The notes: generated by a model not told the origin, from the sequence alone. Shown: positions 1 to 6,445, counted from the first letter of the stretch. The stretch is DNA of 10,057 bases from Gallionella sp. (GCA_029850565.1 JARCRR010000104.1:1-10057), one strand, 5' to 3'. Made by a program: numbers and translations.

Positions 1-777
1 CTGTTGTCCGCATTGCTGGCATTTGCCGCAGGCGCACAAGCCGCCGATGAAAAACCAGCCGCAGAAAAATCTGCCGCGTTGGTGAATGGCGTAACCATCC
101 CGCAATCCCGTGTCGACCTGCGTGTGAAAGTTGCCACCACCCAAGGCGGCCAACCTGATTCTCCCGAGATGCGCAAAGCCATCCGTGACGACCTCATCAA
201 CTTGGAAGTCCTCTCCCAAGCCGCCGCAAAAGCCGGCTTGGACAAACAAGGTGAGACCGCCCAGCAGATCGAACTGGCTAGACAATCGGTTCTGGCGGGC
301 GCATTCGTTCAAGACTACGTGAAGTCACACCCGATCAGCGAAGAAGTACTGAAGCAGGATTATGAAGGAATGAAGGCGCGTGTCGGTAACAAGGAGTACA
401 AGGTTTCCCATGTACTGGTCTCCAGCGAAGATGAAGCCAAGGCCGTTGCCAAGCGTGTGAAGAAAGAGAAGTTCGCCAAGGTCGCCAAGGAAAAATCCAA
501 AGACCCCGGCTCCAAAGAGAATGGCGGCGATCTGGGCTGGACCGTTCCAACCAACTTCGTACAACCCTTCGGAGAAGCGATCCTGACCTTGGCCAAAGGC
601 CAGGTCAGCTCGCCAGTGCAAACGCAATACGGCTGGCACGTGATCAAGCTGGAAGACACGCGCGAACTGAAAGTGCCGACCTTTGAGGAAGTGCGTCCGC
701 AACTGGAAAAACGCAAACAACAAGAGTCGATCCAAAAAGCCATCACCGAACTGCGCGAAAAAGCCAAGGTCGAGTGA
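1..777 (+). CDS. Periplasmic parvulin-type peptidyl-prolyl isomerase (PpiC/SurA-like), 5' end missing
   Basis: This enzyme would catalyse cis-trans isomerisation of prolyl bonds in exported proteins, acting as a folding catalyst in the periplasm. The frame is open from base 1, and the first codons already encode the hydrophobic core of a signal peptide with an AQA/AD cleavage site near codon 14. The true start therefore lies just upstream of the window; TTG at 4 is not convincing. After an N-terminal helical region of the SurA/PrsA kind (codons about 25-120), the parvulin domain spans about codons 133-221. It carries YKVSHVLV, a GGDLGW turn, a Phe-rich stretch (NFVQPFGEAI) and the closing YGWHVIKLED. 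The C-terminus is a Lys/Glu-rich helix. There is one PPIase domain, as in PpiC/PrsA-like proteins; SurA usually has two. The gene ends in a strong terminator and converges on the phosphatase gene. The family is certain; the exact orthologue is not. Confidence 0.93.
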   Translation: MLSALLAFAAGAQAADEKPAAEKSAALVNGVTIPQSRVDLRVKVATTQGGQPDSPEMRKAIRDDLINLEVLSQAAAKAGLDKQGETAQQIELARQSVLAGAFVQDYVKSHPISEEVLKQDYEGMKARVGNKEYKVSHVLVSSEDEAKAVAKRVKKEKFAKVAKEKSKDPGSKENGGDLGWTVPTNFVQPFGEAILTLAKGQVSSPVQTQYGWHVIKLEDTRELKVPTFEEVRPQLEKRKQQESIQKAITELREKAKVE

Positions 778-795
778 TTCGTCTCTCGCTCGGAT

Positions 796-1359
796 CTAAA
801 AGGACATCCTTGTGATGTCCTTTTTTATTGGCCACTCCAGTTCCAGCCATGCGCAATTCTCGATGTTGCGGTGCATCACGGTCTCGGGGTCGTCCACCGT
901 CAACGCCCAGGCGGCGACGATAGGATTCTCGTGCGACACGGCCAGCACCATCCCGGCCTCATGGCGCGCAGCAATCTCATCCAGAAAGCCCCGCACACGC
1001 TCCATCTGCTCCAAGAACGTCTCACCCTTGGGAGGTTTGATGTGTAGATAGTCCGGGCGAACGTAGTCGTTGAAGAGGTCGACATGCAATCCGTCCATGC
1101 CTGAGATGCGCTCGTTCAGGCGCGCATCCACCTTGAGATCGAGCGAGTGATGTTGCAACAGGATATATGCGGTCTGTTGTGCACGCGGGAATTGCGAGAC
1201 ATAAGCATGAGTGAAGGGTATCCCGCGCAACTTGGCAGCTGTAGCTTCCGCCTGTGCATTGCCACGTGCGGTCAGGTTGACGATGCGTTTAGGGTCGTCG
1301 TTGATCTCATGCTTGATGTTGCCTTCGCTCTCGCCGTGGCGCACCAGAAGGATATTCAT
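796..1359 (-). CDS. Histidine phosphatase family protein (phosphoglycerate mutase-like)
   Basis: This 187-residue cytoplasmic protein belongs to the histidine phosphatase superfamily, whose members transfer phosphate through a phospho-histidine. The N-terminus holds LVRHGESEGN with R7 and catalytic H8. R59 lies in SQFPRAQQTA, the probable acid/base glutamate is E84 in LNERISG, and the second histidine is H143 in AVSHENPIV. All core residues are present, so it should be active. The substrate cannot be read from sequence: family members act on sugar phosphates, phosphoproteins, cobalamin precursors and others. The ATG comes 4 nt after the stop of the upstream DjlA-like gene, so the two are probably co-transcribed and translationally coupled. 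The 3' end forms a terminator hairpin shared with the convergent parvulin gene. Confidence 0.93.
   Translation of the reverse strand: MNILLVRHGESEGNIKHEINDDPKRIVNLTARGNAQAEATAAKLRGIPFTHAYVSQFPRAQQTAYILLQHHSLDLKVDARLNERISGMDGLHVDLFNDYVRPDYLHIKPPKGETFLEQMERVRGFLDEIAARHEAGMVLAVSHENPIVAAWALTVDDPETVMHRNIENCAWLELEWPIKKDITRMSF
798..826 (+). terminator. Rho-independent terminator of the parvulin gene, embedded in the end of the opposite gene
   Basis: A perfect 11-bp stem (aaaaggacatc at 798-808, gatgtcctttt at 814-824) closes a 5-nt loop (cttgt) and runs into six T residues at 821-826. It lies 20 nt after the parvulin stop codon. The other strand also has a short T run after the stem, so it may stop transcription from both sides. 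The same bases encode the last nine codons and stop of the histidine phosphatase. Confidence 0.9.
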
Positions 1360-1363
1360 AGGC

Positions 1364-2137
1364 TTAAAGGTTGCGTGTCTTCTTGATCAGGTCATAAGCG
1401 AGTTGGATGTCTTTTGCCTGCTCGGTCGCCATCTTGATCATATCTTCCGGCACGCCCTGCCCCATTAACTTATCGGGATGGTATTGGCTCATCAGCTTGC
1501 GATACGCGCGTTTGATCTCGGCATCGCTATTTTCTTTCGTCACACCCAGCGCCTTATATGCATCTTCCAATGCCTCTGCCGTAGTGACCTTGCCGCCTGC
1601 GAAGTGAGTCTGGTTCAACACCATATCCATCAGATGTTTGAACGCGTTCGGGCCAAAACCCAAACGTCCCGCGATATCGGTGAGCAGCTTCTCTTCTTCC
1701 GGGTGGAAATGTCCGTCCGCCAGCGCCATCACGATCAGGTAGACCAGCAGCACCTCTTTCAGATTCCTGGTATGACCGCAGTAGTTCAGGAATTTCCTGT
1801 AGGTCTGCTCGATGTCGTATTCAGGGTCGGCGCCCCTTTTGAACCAGGTGATGGCTGTCTTTTTATGATCGCTCGTCATACCCAGCTTGGTCATGAATTC
1901 CTCGGCATGCGCGACCTCCTCTTCCGACACGCGACCATCCGCCTTAGCCAGCTTACCCATCAGAATGAACACCGTCTCCAAAAATACGGCCTGACGGATA
2001 GCGTTCTGCAACGGGTTCAGCGCGCCCTGCCCATAAGCACGCACGCGGTCGATGAACGCACCCAAGAGGAAACCCAAAAAGACACCCCACCAACCAAAGA
2101 AGTAATAGCCTGCCGCGATACCGATGAGCTTGAACAA
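1364..2137 (-). CDS. djlA: DjlA-like membrane-anchored J-domain co-chaperone (TerB + DnaJ domains)
   Basis: This is a type III DnaJ protein that would stimulate DnaK ATPase from the inner membrane. From the TTG start it has 257 residues. One glycine-rich membrane segment lies at about 5-29 (with GYYFFGWWG), a TerB-like helical domain at about 48-175 with two acidic ADG turns (66-68, 140-142), and a C-terminal J domain at about 191-257 with HPD at 220-222. E. coli DjlA has the same order and about 271 residues. The frame is open upstream to an ATG at 2227, but that stretch spans the promoter and encodes nothing DjlA-like. TTG at 2137 has GGAG at 5-nt spacing and places the membrane segment at the N-terminus, as the family expects. 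It leads an operon with the histidine phosphatase. The family is very secure; the TTG start is likely. Confidence 0.9.
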   Translation of the reverse strand: MFKLIGIAAGYYFFGWWGVFLGFLLGAFIDRVRAYGQGALNPLQNAIRQAVFLETVFILMGKLAKADGRVSEEEVAHAEEFMTKLGMTSDHKKTAITWFKRGADPEYDIEQTYRKFLNYCGHTRNLKEVLLVYLIVMALADGHFHPEEEKLLTDIAGRLGFGPNAFKHLMDMVLNQTHFAGGKVTTAEALEDAYKALGVTKENSDAEIKRAYRKLMSQYHPDKLMGQGVPEDMIKMATEQAKDIQLAYDLIKKTRNL

Positions 2138-2142
2138 GATGA

Positions 2143-2146
2143 CTCC
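2143..2146 (-). promoter_or_regulatory. Shine-Dalgarno site that decides the TTG start of the DjlA-like gene
   Basis: On the minus strand GGAG lies 5 nt before TTG at 2137. No ATG or GTG lies in frame between this site and the proposed transcription start, so TTG is the best start on the leader mRNA. Confidence 0.6.
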
Positions 2147-2170
2147 ACAATGATGACAACGAAGGCGCAC

Positions 2171-2198
2171 ATTATACCTGCCCCATCCTTCCGCAGAA
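2171..2198 (-). promoter_or_regulatory. Sigma70-type promoter for the DjlA-like gene/phosphatase operon
   Basis: The minus strand has a perfect TATAAT -10 box (plus-strand attata, 2171-2176). A poor -35 candidate, TTCTGC, sits 16 nt upstream (2193-2198). The transcript would start near 2164, giving a leader of about 27 nt before TTG at 2137. The weak -35 suggests help from an activator or other -10 contacts. Confidence 0.6.
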
Positions 2199-2265
2199 CC
2201 GGCAGCGTAGCGTGCAAGCCTCCACATGAACCAGTAAGATAAGCCAATCTCTCAGGAGAACCAGA

Positions 2266-3285
2266 ATGAAAAGACTCAACATCGCTTGTGTCACGCTACT
2301 CACCCTGCTACTGCCCATCGCCCATGCCGCCGGAGATGCTGATCTTCGCCCCTGCGTGGATATGCAGAACAAAGCCACCGCCGAGCGCGAACTCGACTGC
2401 TACCGCCAGATCGCCTCGGACAGCCCATCCGCAGACCAGACCAGCAAACCGATCCTGTCTGCGCGAGCCACCGGGCTTGAACAAGAATGGGCTCCCAGCA
2501 ATGCCACGCTGGTGACACACAAACTCAACTATGCATTGATATATGCGAAATCATCGCAAACCAACAATGCGCCCGGCAGCCCTAACCCACAGAACCAAGT
2601 ATTGACTGCATTGCCGCAAGACGACCGCGACATGAAAGTCCAATTGAGCATGAAGCACGACCTCGCCGACTTCGACCGCTATGGATCATTGTGGGCAGGC
2701 TATACACTGCTTTCGTTCTGGCAGGTGTACGATGAATCACACTCACGCCCCTTCCGCGAGAACAACTACGAACCCGAACTCATCTACTCCATCAATCCCA
2801 ATCAGATGTTCGGCGAATCGAGGCTCAATCCGAGCATTCTCAACATCGGTGTCGTGCATCAATCGAACGGGCAAGCCAATCCAAGATCTCGCAGCTGGAA
2901 CCGCATCTACGTGCAAACAGGGATAGAGCGCAACTTCCCCGGCGACAGAAAACTCGTCGTCCTAGTGCGCGGGTGGAAAAGGATCAGCGAAGACATCAGC
3001 ACCGACGACAACCCCGACATCACCCACTATCTGGGGCACGGAGATATCGAATTGCGCTATTCGCAGAACAAATATTGGGAAGCAACGCTCACACTCAAAT
3101 CGCGTTCAGCACAACTGGATCTGGCCGCACCGTGGACAGCATGGCGGCTACTCACCCTCGCCTCGCCCGGAAAACACAACACTAACATCCATCTGCATTA
3201 TTTCAGCGGCTATGGCGAAAGTCTCATCGACTACAACCAAAGACACGACACATGGGGGGTCGGATTATCGTTCCCATTTGAATAG
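2266..3285 (+). CDS. pldA: Outer-membrane phospholipase A1 (OMPLA/PldA)
   Basis: PldA is a beta-barrel enzyme of the outer membrane that hydrolyses misplaced phospholipids in the outer leaflet; it depends on calcium and is active as a dimer. The 339-residue product has a signal peptide ending near AHA at 19-21. The catalytic signature is clear: H198 and S200 in HQSNGQ, then N212 in SRSWNRIY, with the same spacing as His142, Ser144 and Asn156 of E. coli OMPLA. The rest alternates short polar and aromatic strands as in a barrel. It is longer than the E. coli protein, mainly through an extra N-terminal part of about 80 residues before the barrel, which contains cysteines at 30 and 45. AGGAGA at 2254-2259 supports the ATG. 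A weak promoter (GTGCAA, 17 nt, TAAGAT at 2235-2240) may lie just upstream. No terminator is visible after it. Confidence 0.95.
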   Translation: MKRLNIACVTLLTLLLPIAHAAGDADLRPCVDMQNKATAERELDCYRQIASDSPSADQTSKPILSARATGLEQEWAPSNATLVTHKLNYALIYAKSSQTNNAPGSPNPQNQVLTALPQDDRDMKVQLSMKHDLADFDRYGSLWAGYTLLSFWQVYDESHSRPFRENNYEPELIYSINPNQMFGESRLNPSILNIGVVHQSNGQANPRSRSWNRIYVQTGIERNFPGDRKLVVLVRGWKRISEDISTDDNPDITHYLGHGDIELRYSQNKYWEATLTLKSRSAQLDLAAPWTAWRLLTLASPGKHNTNIHLHYFSGYGESLIDYNQRHDTWGVGLSFPFE

Positions 3286-3304
3286 ACACCTCCACACAGT
3301 CACA

Positions 3305-3334
3305 TTGACACAGCCCGACCAACTCCCCTAGAGT
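3305..3334 (+). promoter_or_regulatory. Promoter copy P1, upstream of the Sel1-repeat gene
   Basis: A perfect TTGACA -35 box at 3305-3310 is followed after 18 nt by TAGAGT at 3329-3334. Transcription should start near 3341, leaving a leader of about 34 nt. The spacer (CCCgACCAaCTCcCC) matches the promoters at 5456 and 5716 far beyond the two hexamers. Confidence 0.7.
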
Positions 3335-3361
3335 GCCTTACGCCATGAGCAAACCGATACA

Positions 3362-3367
3362 AAGGAA
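3362..3367 (+). promoter_or_regulatory. Ribosome binding site fixing the Sel1 gene start
   Basis: AAGGAA ends 7 nt before ATG at 3375. Earlier in-frame starts (GTG at 3333 and ATG at 3345) overlap or nearly coincide with the promoter -10/start site and would bury the signal peptide, so 3375 is preferred. Confidence 0.65.
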
Positions 3368-3374
3368 AACCGAC

Positions 3375-4163
3375 ATGCTTCGCATCATCCACCTAGTGCT
3401 CGCCACCACCCTGTCGCTTATCGCTCTGTCCGCACAAGCCTCGTCCTGCGACCCCAAGACACCGCCCAAGGTCGACCCCAAGATCGCCCAGTACAACGAA
3501 TCGAATTGCGCCATCACCGCAATGGATATAGCCCATAGACACACTCGCGATGCCGCCGCCGCCGAGTCGCGCAGTAACACCCCACAGATGTGTACCTCCA
3601 TGTATGCCGCTCTCATGCAACTCGACATCTACAAAGAAGGCGAATGGCGTGCCGGATACAAACCCATCGCCGACAAAGTAGATGCACAATATTCAGAGGT
3701 AAAGGAACGTTTCATCAAAACCACCTGCCCGCAGAAACTCGCCCTCTATCGCCATCTGGCGAATAAAGGCGAAGCTTGGGCGATGTACAACCTCGGACTC
3801 GTTTACTCAAAGGGCAACGGAGTCAACCAGAGCGACGACGAAGCCATGACTTGGTTCATGTTCGCCGCAGAGAAAGAATACCTTGACGCCTACCTCGCAC
3901 TGGGCAAGATGTATAGCGATGGTGCCGCTTTCAAACCTGAACTCACCGTCGCGTTCGACTGGTACAACAAGGCGGCCATGAAAGGCCATGCCGAAGCGCA
4001 ATACATCGTGGCAGGCATGTACCGCAAAGGCGCAGGGGTGGAGCGCGACTTCGCCAAAGCGGCGGAGTGGTACAAAAAAGCCGCCGAGCAAAAGCATGAT
4101 GGCGCAAAAACCAAGCTGGAAGAGATGTACAAAGCAGGCGAAGCGAAAAAATCGTTCTGGTAG
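3375..4163 (+). CDS. Secreted Sel1-repeat protein
   Basis: Sel1-like repeats are TPR-related helical hairpins that act as protein-binding scaffolds. The 262-residue product starts with a signal peptide (hydrophobic 4-20, AQA/SS cleavage after 22), so it is probably periplasmic. The mature N-terminal part (23-130) matches no family I recognise and has five cysteines (25, 45, 73, 118, plus A-rich surroundings at 59-63), some of which could form disulfides. Three Sel1 repeats follow at about 133-168, 169-204 and 205-240, each with the A..LG.MY..G......A..WY.KAA pattern, and a degenerate fourth reaches about 256. The ATG at 3375 has a good ribosome binding site and follows promoter P1. The FNR gene begins 22 nt after its stop, so both are probably on one mRNA. 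The binding partner is unknown. Confidence 0.88.
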   Translation: MLRIIHLVLATTLSLIALSAQASSCDPKTPPKVDPKIAQYNESNCAITAMDIAHRHTRDAAAAESRSNTPQMCTSMYAALMQLDIYKEGEWRAGYKPIADKVDAQYSEVKERFIKTTCPQKLALYRHLANKGEAWAMYNLGLVYSKGNGVNQSDDEAMTWFMFAAEKEYLDAYLALGKMYSDGAAFKPELTVAFDWYNKAAMKGHAEAQYIVAGMYRKGAGVERDFAKAAEWYKKAAEQKHDGAKTKLEEMYKAGEAKKSFW

Positions 4164-4185
4164 CCTGTGAACAAGGAGATTCATC

Positions 4186-5043
4186 ATGGGAAAGTCAGCC
4201 AACACAGCATTGGATAGCGCTCGGATCCACCAAGCGCAACTGCTCAGCTCAACACGCATCACCCCCGAAACATCGCGGGAGGAAGTGTGGCAACTGGTGT
4301 TCCGCACCAACGATCCCGACTTCGACGCCAAACCCGGCAGTTGCATCCGCGTCCTGGCCCCCGGCGAATATGGCAATCGTTATCACCCTCGCCTGTATTC
4401 CTTGGCTGACCATGACTACACCCCCTCTGGCACAGAGTTCTCGCTGTGTGTGCGGCGCTGCTTCTTTGTGGACGAGGTGAATGGCGAGGAATACGGTGGT
4501 GTCGCCTCCAACTATCTATGCGACCTCAAGCCGAAAAGCATCGTTGAATTCTCCGGCCCGGTCAGTTATCCATTCGCCATCCCGACCGACCTCTACACCG
4601 ACCTGCTGATGATCGGCATGGGAACCGGCATCGCCCCGTTCAGAAGCCTTATCCGTTCCATCTACGAAAAGCACGGAAGCTGGCAAGGCAAGGTGCGCCT
4701 GTTCCATGGCGCACGCTCAGGACTGGAGATGCTCTACATGAACGACGCCAACAACGACCTTGCCAACTACTACGATCAACCGACTTTCAAAGCCTTCCAA
4801 GCCGTCAGTCCGCGTCCCGCATTCAACGAACCTGTGGCAATGGATAAAGCGCTGGAGCAGAACGCCGCCGAAGTGTGGGAGATGGTGAATAGCCCAAATA
4901 GCCGCATCTACGTGGCAGGCTTGACGAAGATGTTAACCAAGATCGACAAAGCGATGAGCGCCATCGCCGGATCGACTGAAGCATGGAGTGCGAAGCGCAA
5001 GGAGTTAGTTGCCATAGGACGTTGGGTAGAACTGCTCTACTAA
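4186..5043 (+). CDS. Plant-type ferredoxin-NADP(+) reductase-like flavoprotein
   Basis: FNRs move electrons between ferredoxin or flavodoxin and NADP(H) through FAD. The 285-residue product is cytoplasmic and resembles plastid-type rather than bacterial Fpr-type FNR. It has the FAD motif RLYS at 69-72, SLCVRR at 86-91, GVASNYLCDL at 105-114, the nucleotide motif GTGIAPFRS at 146-154, and ends in aromatic Y285 after WVELL, the residue that stacks on the flavin in plant FNR. The region that binds the NADP 2'-phosphate is unusual: the plant SRE and YIQ elements align with SPR (208-210) and a stretch lacking Tyr (VAMD, 217-220), so nucleotide preference may differ. ATG 4186 has AAGGAG at 7 nt spacing. 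It follows the Sel1 gene by 22 nt and converges on the next gene with 4 bp between stops. In autotrophic iron or sulfur oxidisers such an enzyme could serve reverse electron flow; that is inference. Confidence 0.92.
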   Translation: MGKSANTALDSARIHQAQLLSSTRITPETSREEVWQLVFRTNDPDFDAKPGSCIRVLAPGEYGNRYHPRLYSLADHDYTPSGTEFSLCVRRCFFVDEVNGEEYGGVASNYLCDLKPKSIVEFSGPVSYPFAIPTDLYTDLLMIGMGTGIAPFRSLIRSIYEKHGSWQGKVRLFHGARSGLEMLYMNDANNDLANYYDQPTFKAFQAVSPRPAFNEPVAMDKALEQNAAEVWEMVNSPNSRIYVAGLTKMLTKIDKAMSAIAGSTEAWSAKRKELVAIGRWVELLY

Positions 5044-5047
5044 ACAG

Positions 5048-5380
5048 CTACTTCAGCTTTGCCGCGCAATACGGACAGACCTCAGGTGAATAGTCGATGC
5101 CGAAGCTGATGTCGCTCGGCCTGCCGTCCGCCTTGGTGGGTACCACCACCTTCTCACACTCAGGGCAGCGGTAATAGCGCTTCGCCGAGATCACATACCA
5201 AGCCCCCGCAAGAAAGATGATCAGATTCGCGACGAGAACGATAGGCTTGTCATCCGGCAAACCCTGCACCATCACCACACACCCCAGCAAGATAAGAGAC
5301 ACCACCGGCAGGATGCCGCGCAGGAAGAACACTCTTCTGCGTCGTTTGAATTCGGTGACTGATGCTGGAATAGCTTGCAT
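5048..5380 (-). CDS. Small membrane protein with C-terminal zinc ribbon
   Basis: I do not recognise a named family. The 110-residue product has a basic cluster (KRRRR at 12-16), two likely membrane segments at about 19-39 and 47-66 joined by a short loop, and a cytoplasmic C-terminal zinc ribbon with paired cysteines CPEC (72, 75) and CPYC (102, 105). The positive-inside rule puts both ends in the cytoplasm. ATG 5380 is chosen because AAGGA lies 6 nt upstream and the promoter at 5408-5435 would start transcription near 5401; an earlier in-frame ATG at 5425 lies inside that promoter. It is convergent with the FNR gene (4-bp gap, no separate terminator) and divergent from promoter P2. Zinc ribbons bind metal, protein or nucleic acid; the role here is unknown. 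Confidence 0.8.
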   Translation of the reverse strand: MQAIPASVTEFKRRRRVFFLRGILPVVSLILLGCVVMVQGLPDDKPIVLVANLIIFLAGAWYVISAKRYYRCPECEKVVVPTKADGRPSDISFGIDYSPEVCPYCAAKLK

Positions 5381-5386
5381 GACGAA

Positions 5387-5391
5387 TCCTT
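5387..5391 (-). promoter_or_regulatory. Ribosome binding site of the zinc-ribbon membrane protein gene
   Basis: AAGGA on the minus strand lies 6 nt before ATG at 5380 and decides this start over the in-frame ATG at 5425. Confidence 0.6.
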
Positions 5392-5407
5392 GAATGAAAT
5401 TGCGCAA

Positions 5408-5435
5408 AGTGTAACAGCACGGCAAACCGTCTCAA
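5408..5435 (-). promoter_or_regulatory. Sigma70-type promoter of the zinc-ribbon membrane protein gene
   Basis: The minus strand has TTGAGA (5430-5435), a 16-nt spacer and TACACT (5408-5413), five and four of six consensus bases. The predicted start near 5401 leaves a leader of about 20 nt. It is back to back with promoter P2 on the other strand. Confidence 0.5.
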
Positions 5436-5455
5436 CCCCAAGCAATAAGTGGAGA

Positions 5456-5485
5456 TTGACAACACCAGTTCCGCTCCCCTACAGT
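5456..5485 (+). promoter_or_regulatory. Promoter copy P2, with no recognisable gene directly behind it
   Basis: TTGACA at 5456-5461, an 18-nt spacer and TACAGT at 5480-5485. The end of the spacer and the -10 region (CTCCCCTACAGT) match the other two copies closely. Transcription would start near 5492 and run into about 220 bp with no convincing coding sequence before promoter P3. Confidence 0.6.
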
Positions 5486-5492
5486 CCATCAC

Positions 5493-5715
5493 ACTTGCAC
5501 ATCCGCCAGACGCACATCGCACCGCACGCACGGTGAGAGGCATACAGCGGGATCCCCAGAATAGGAGCTGGCGCAAGACGACAACCCGCACACGGGAAGT
5601 TCGGAAAAACAGAAGAGCGGACGCCGCCGGCAATCCATGGACTTGTGGCGAGAGCGGTCGTAATACAACGCGTTATCGGTGAAAGAGTCATCTAAATTTG
5701 GCCTCCCATATGACA
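5493..5715 (+). other. Stretch between promoters P2 and P3 without a convincing gene (gene-free region 5426-5836)
   Basis: No protein with start, ribosome site and family resemblance can be supported. An open frame (GTG at 5449 to stop at 5682) would begin before the promoter's -35 box and encodes an Arg/Thr-rich product of unlike composition. Possible RNA structure is present: CCCG-CACA-CGGG at about 5585-5596, a longer pairing of CGCC near 5622 with GGCG near 5647, and ACGAC near 5579 with GTCGT near 5657. No T-tract terminator follows. It may be a leader or small RNA, or a relic of a decayed gene. Confidence 0.35.
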
Positions 5716-5744
5716 TTGACACTGCCCCACCACTCACCTACAGT
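5716..5744 (+). promoter_or_regulatory. Promoter copy P3, upstream of the PAS/rhodanese genes
   Basis: TTGACA at 5716-5721, an optimal 17-nt spacer and TACAGT at 5739-5744. Predicted start is near 5751, giving a leader of about 85 nt before ATG 5837. The spacer resembles that of P1 (CCCnACCA then CTC) and the downstream ACGCACAT is shared with P2. Confidence 0.7.
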
Positions 5745-5836
5745 TCGTATCACTTCTCCCCCGAAAACGCACATACTGCGGGACGAATGGCTATCAACCA
5801 ATCACCATAGAATTTAATAAAGAAAACGAGCCCATC

Positions 5837-6445
5837 ATGCCAAATTTCTCCTTGGTTCCACAAAAGAAACAAGCAAAAGAAAGTCATCAGTCGGTAAAAA
5901 GACTGTTGCTCGTATTGATCGGATCGGTGTTCTTCATCGAAGCATTCGTGATGAACCTGATGCACTGGCTGCCGCCCACCAGCAAAACGTTCGGAGCATT
6001 ATTGGATGCTGCTTTGCTCTCCCTGCTGCTGTTCCCCATCTTCTATTACCTGATCTTCCGTCCTTTGATCCGCAACATCGAAGAGCGCAAACGAGCCGAG
6101 GATGATCTGCGCATCGCCGCTGTCGCTTTCGAGATCAAAGACCCCTCCATCATCACCGATGCCAATGCCAACATCATCCGCGCCAACAAGAAGTTCCTAG
6201 ACAAGCTGGGCTACAGCATGGAAGAGATCGTCGGGCAGAATCCACGCATGTTCAAATCGGGGATGCATGACCAAAAGTACTATGAGCAACTTTGGAAGAG
6301 GCTGCTACAGACCGGCTCCTGGAGTGGCGAGATACGCATCAAGACCAAAGAGGGGCGCATCCTTCACCCATTCTGGCTGACCATCACCGCCATCAAGAAC
6401 GAACAACAGGAAACGACCCACTACATCGGCATCTATAATTTCTAA
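5837..6445 (+). CDS. Membrane-anchored PAS-domain protein lacking an output domain
   Basis: PAS domains sense ligands, redox state or partner proteins. The 202-residue product has two membrane segments at about 22-44 and 51-74, a short charged linker (EERKRAEDDL, 82-91), and one PAS domain at about 92-202 with ITDANANIIRANKKF, LGYSMEEIVGQNPRMFKSG and the closing beta strands. The same layout is common at the N-terminus of betaproteobacterial diguanylate cyclases, phosphodiesterases and histidine kinases. Here the protein stops at YIGIYNF, where such proteins normally continue into a DITERK-type linker and a GGDEF, EAL or kinase domain. The following bases do not continue that linker in any frame I can see, so this is a truncated or stand-alone sensor rather than a simple recent frameshift. 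The ribosome site is weak (AAAGAAAA). Promoter P3 lies upstream and the rhodanese gene follows after 32 nt. Confidence 0.85.
   Translation: MPNFSLVPQKKQAKESHQSVKRLLLVLIGSVFFIEAFVMNLMHWLPPTSKTFGALLDAALLSLLLFPIFYYLIFRPLIRNIEERKRAEDDLRIAAVAFEIKDPSIITDANANIIRANKKFLDKLGYSMEEIVGQNPRMFKSGMHDQKYYEQLWKRLLQTGSWSGEIRIKTKEGRILHPFWLTITAIKNEQQETTHYIGIYNF

Noticed and set aside
1478..2242. Long open frame on the plus strand opposite the DjlA-like gene
   Set aside because: It is antisense to a clearly recognised gene, has no ribosome site, and its product resembles no family.
3807..4376. Minus-strand open frame across the Sel1/FNR junction
   Set aside because: It overlaps two recognised genes and reads as a shadow of their codon pattern.
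5519..5600. Possible c-di-GMP (GEMM) riboswitch, suggested by a CACGCACGG stretch
   Set aside because: The conserved GGGCAAACC and tetraloop-receptor parts are absent, and the next gene is not placed as expected.
5449..5682. Possible small protein after promoter P2
   Set aside because: The GTG start precedes the -35 box of the promoter, no ribosome site is present, and the Arg/Thr-rich product resembles nothing known to me.
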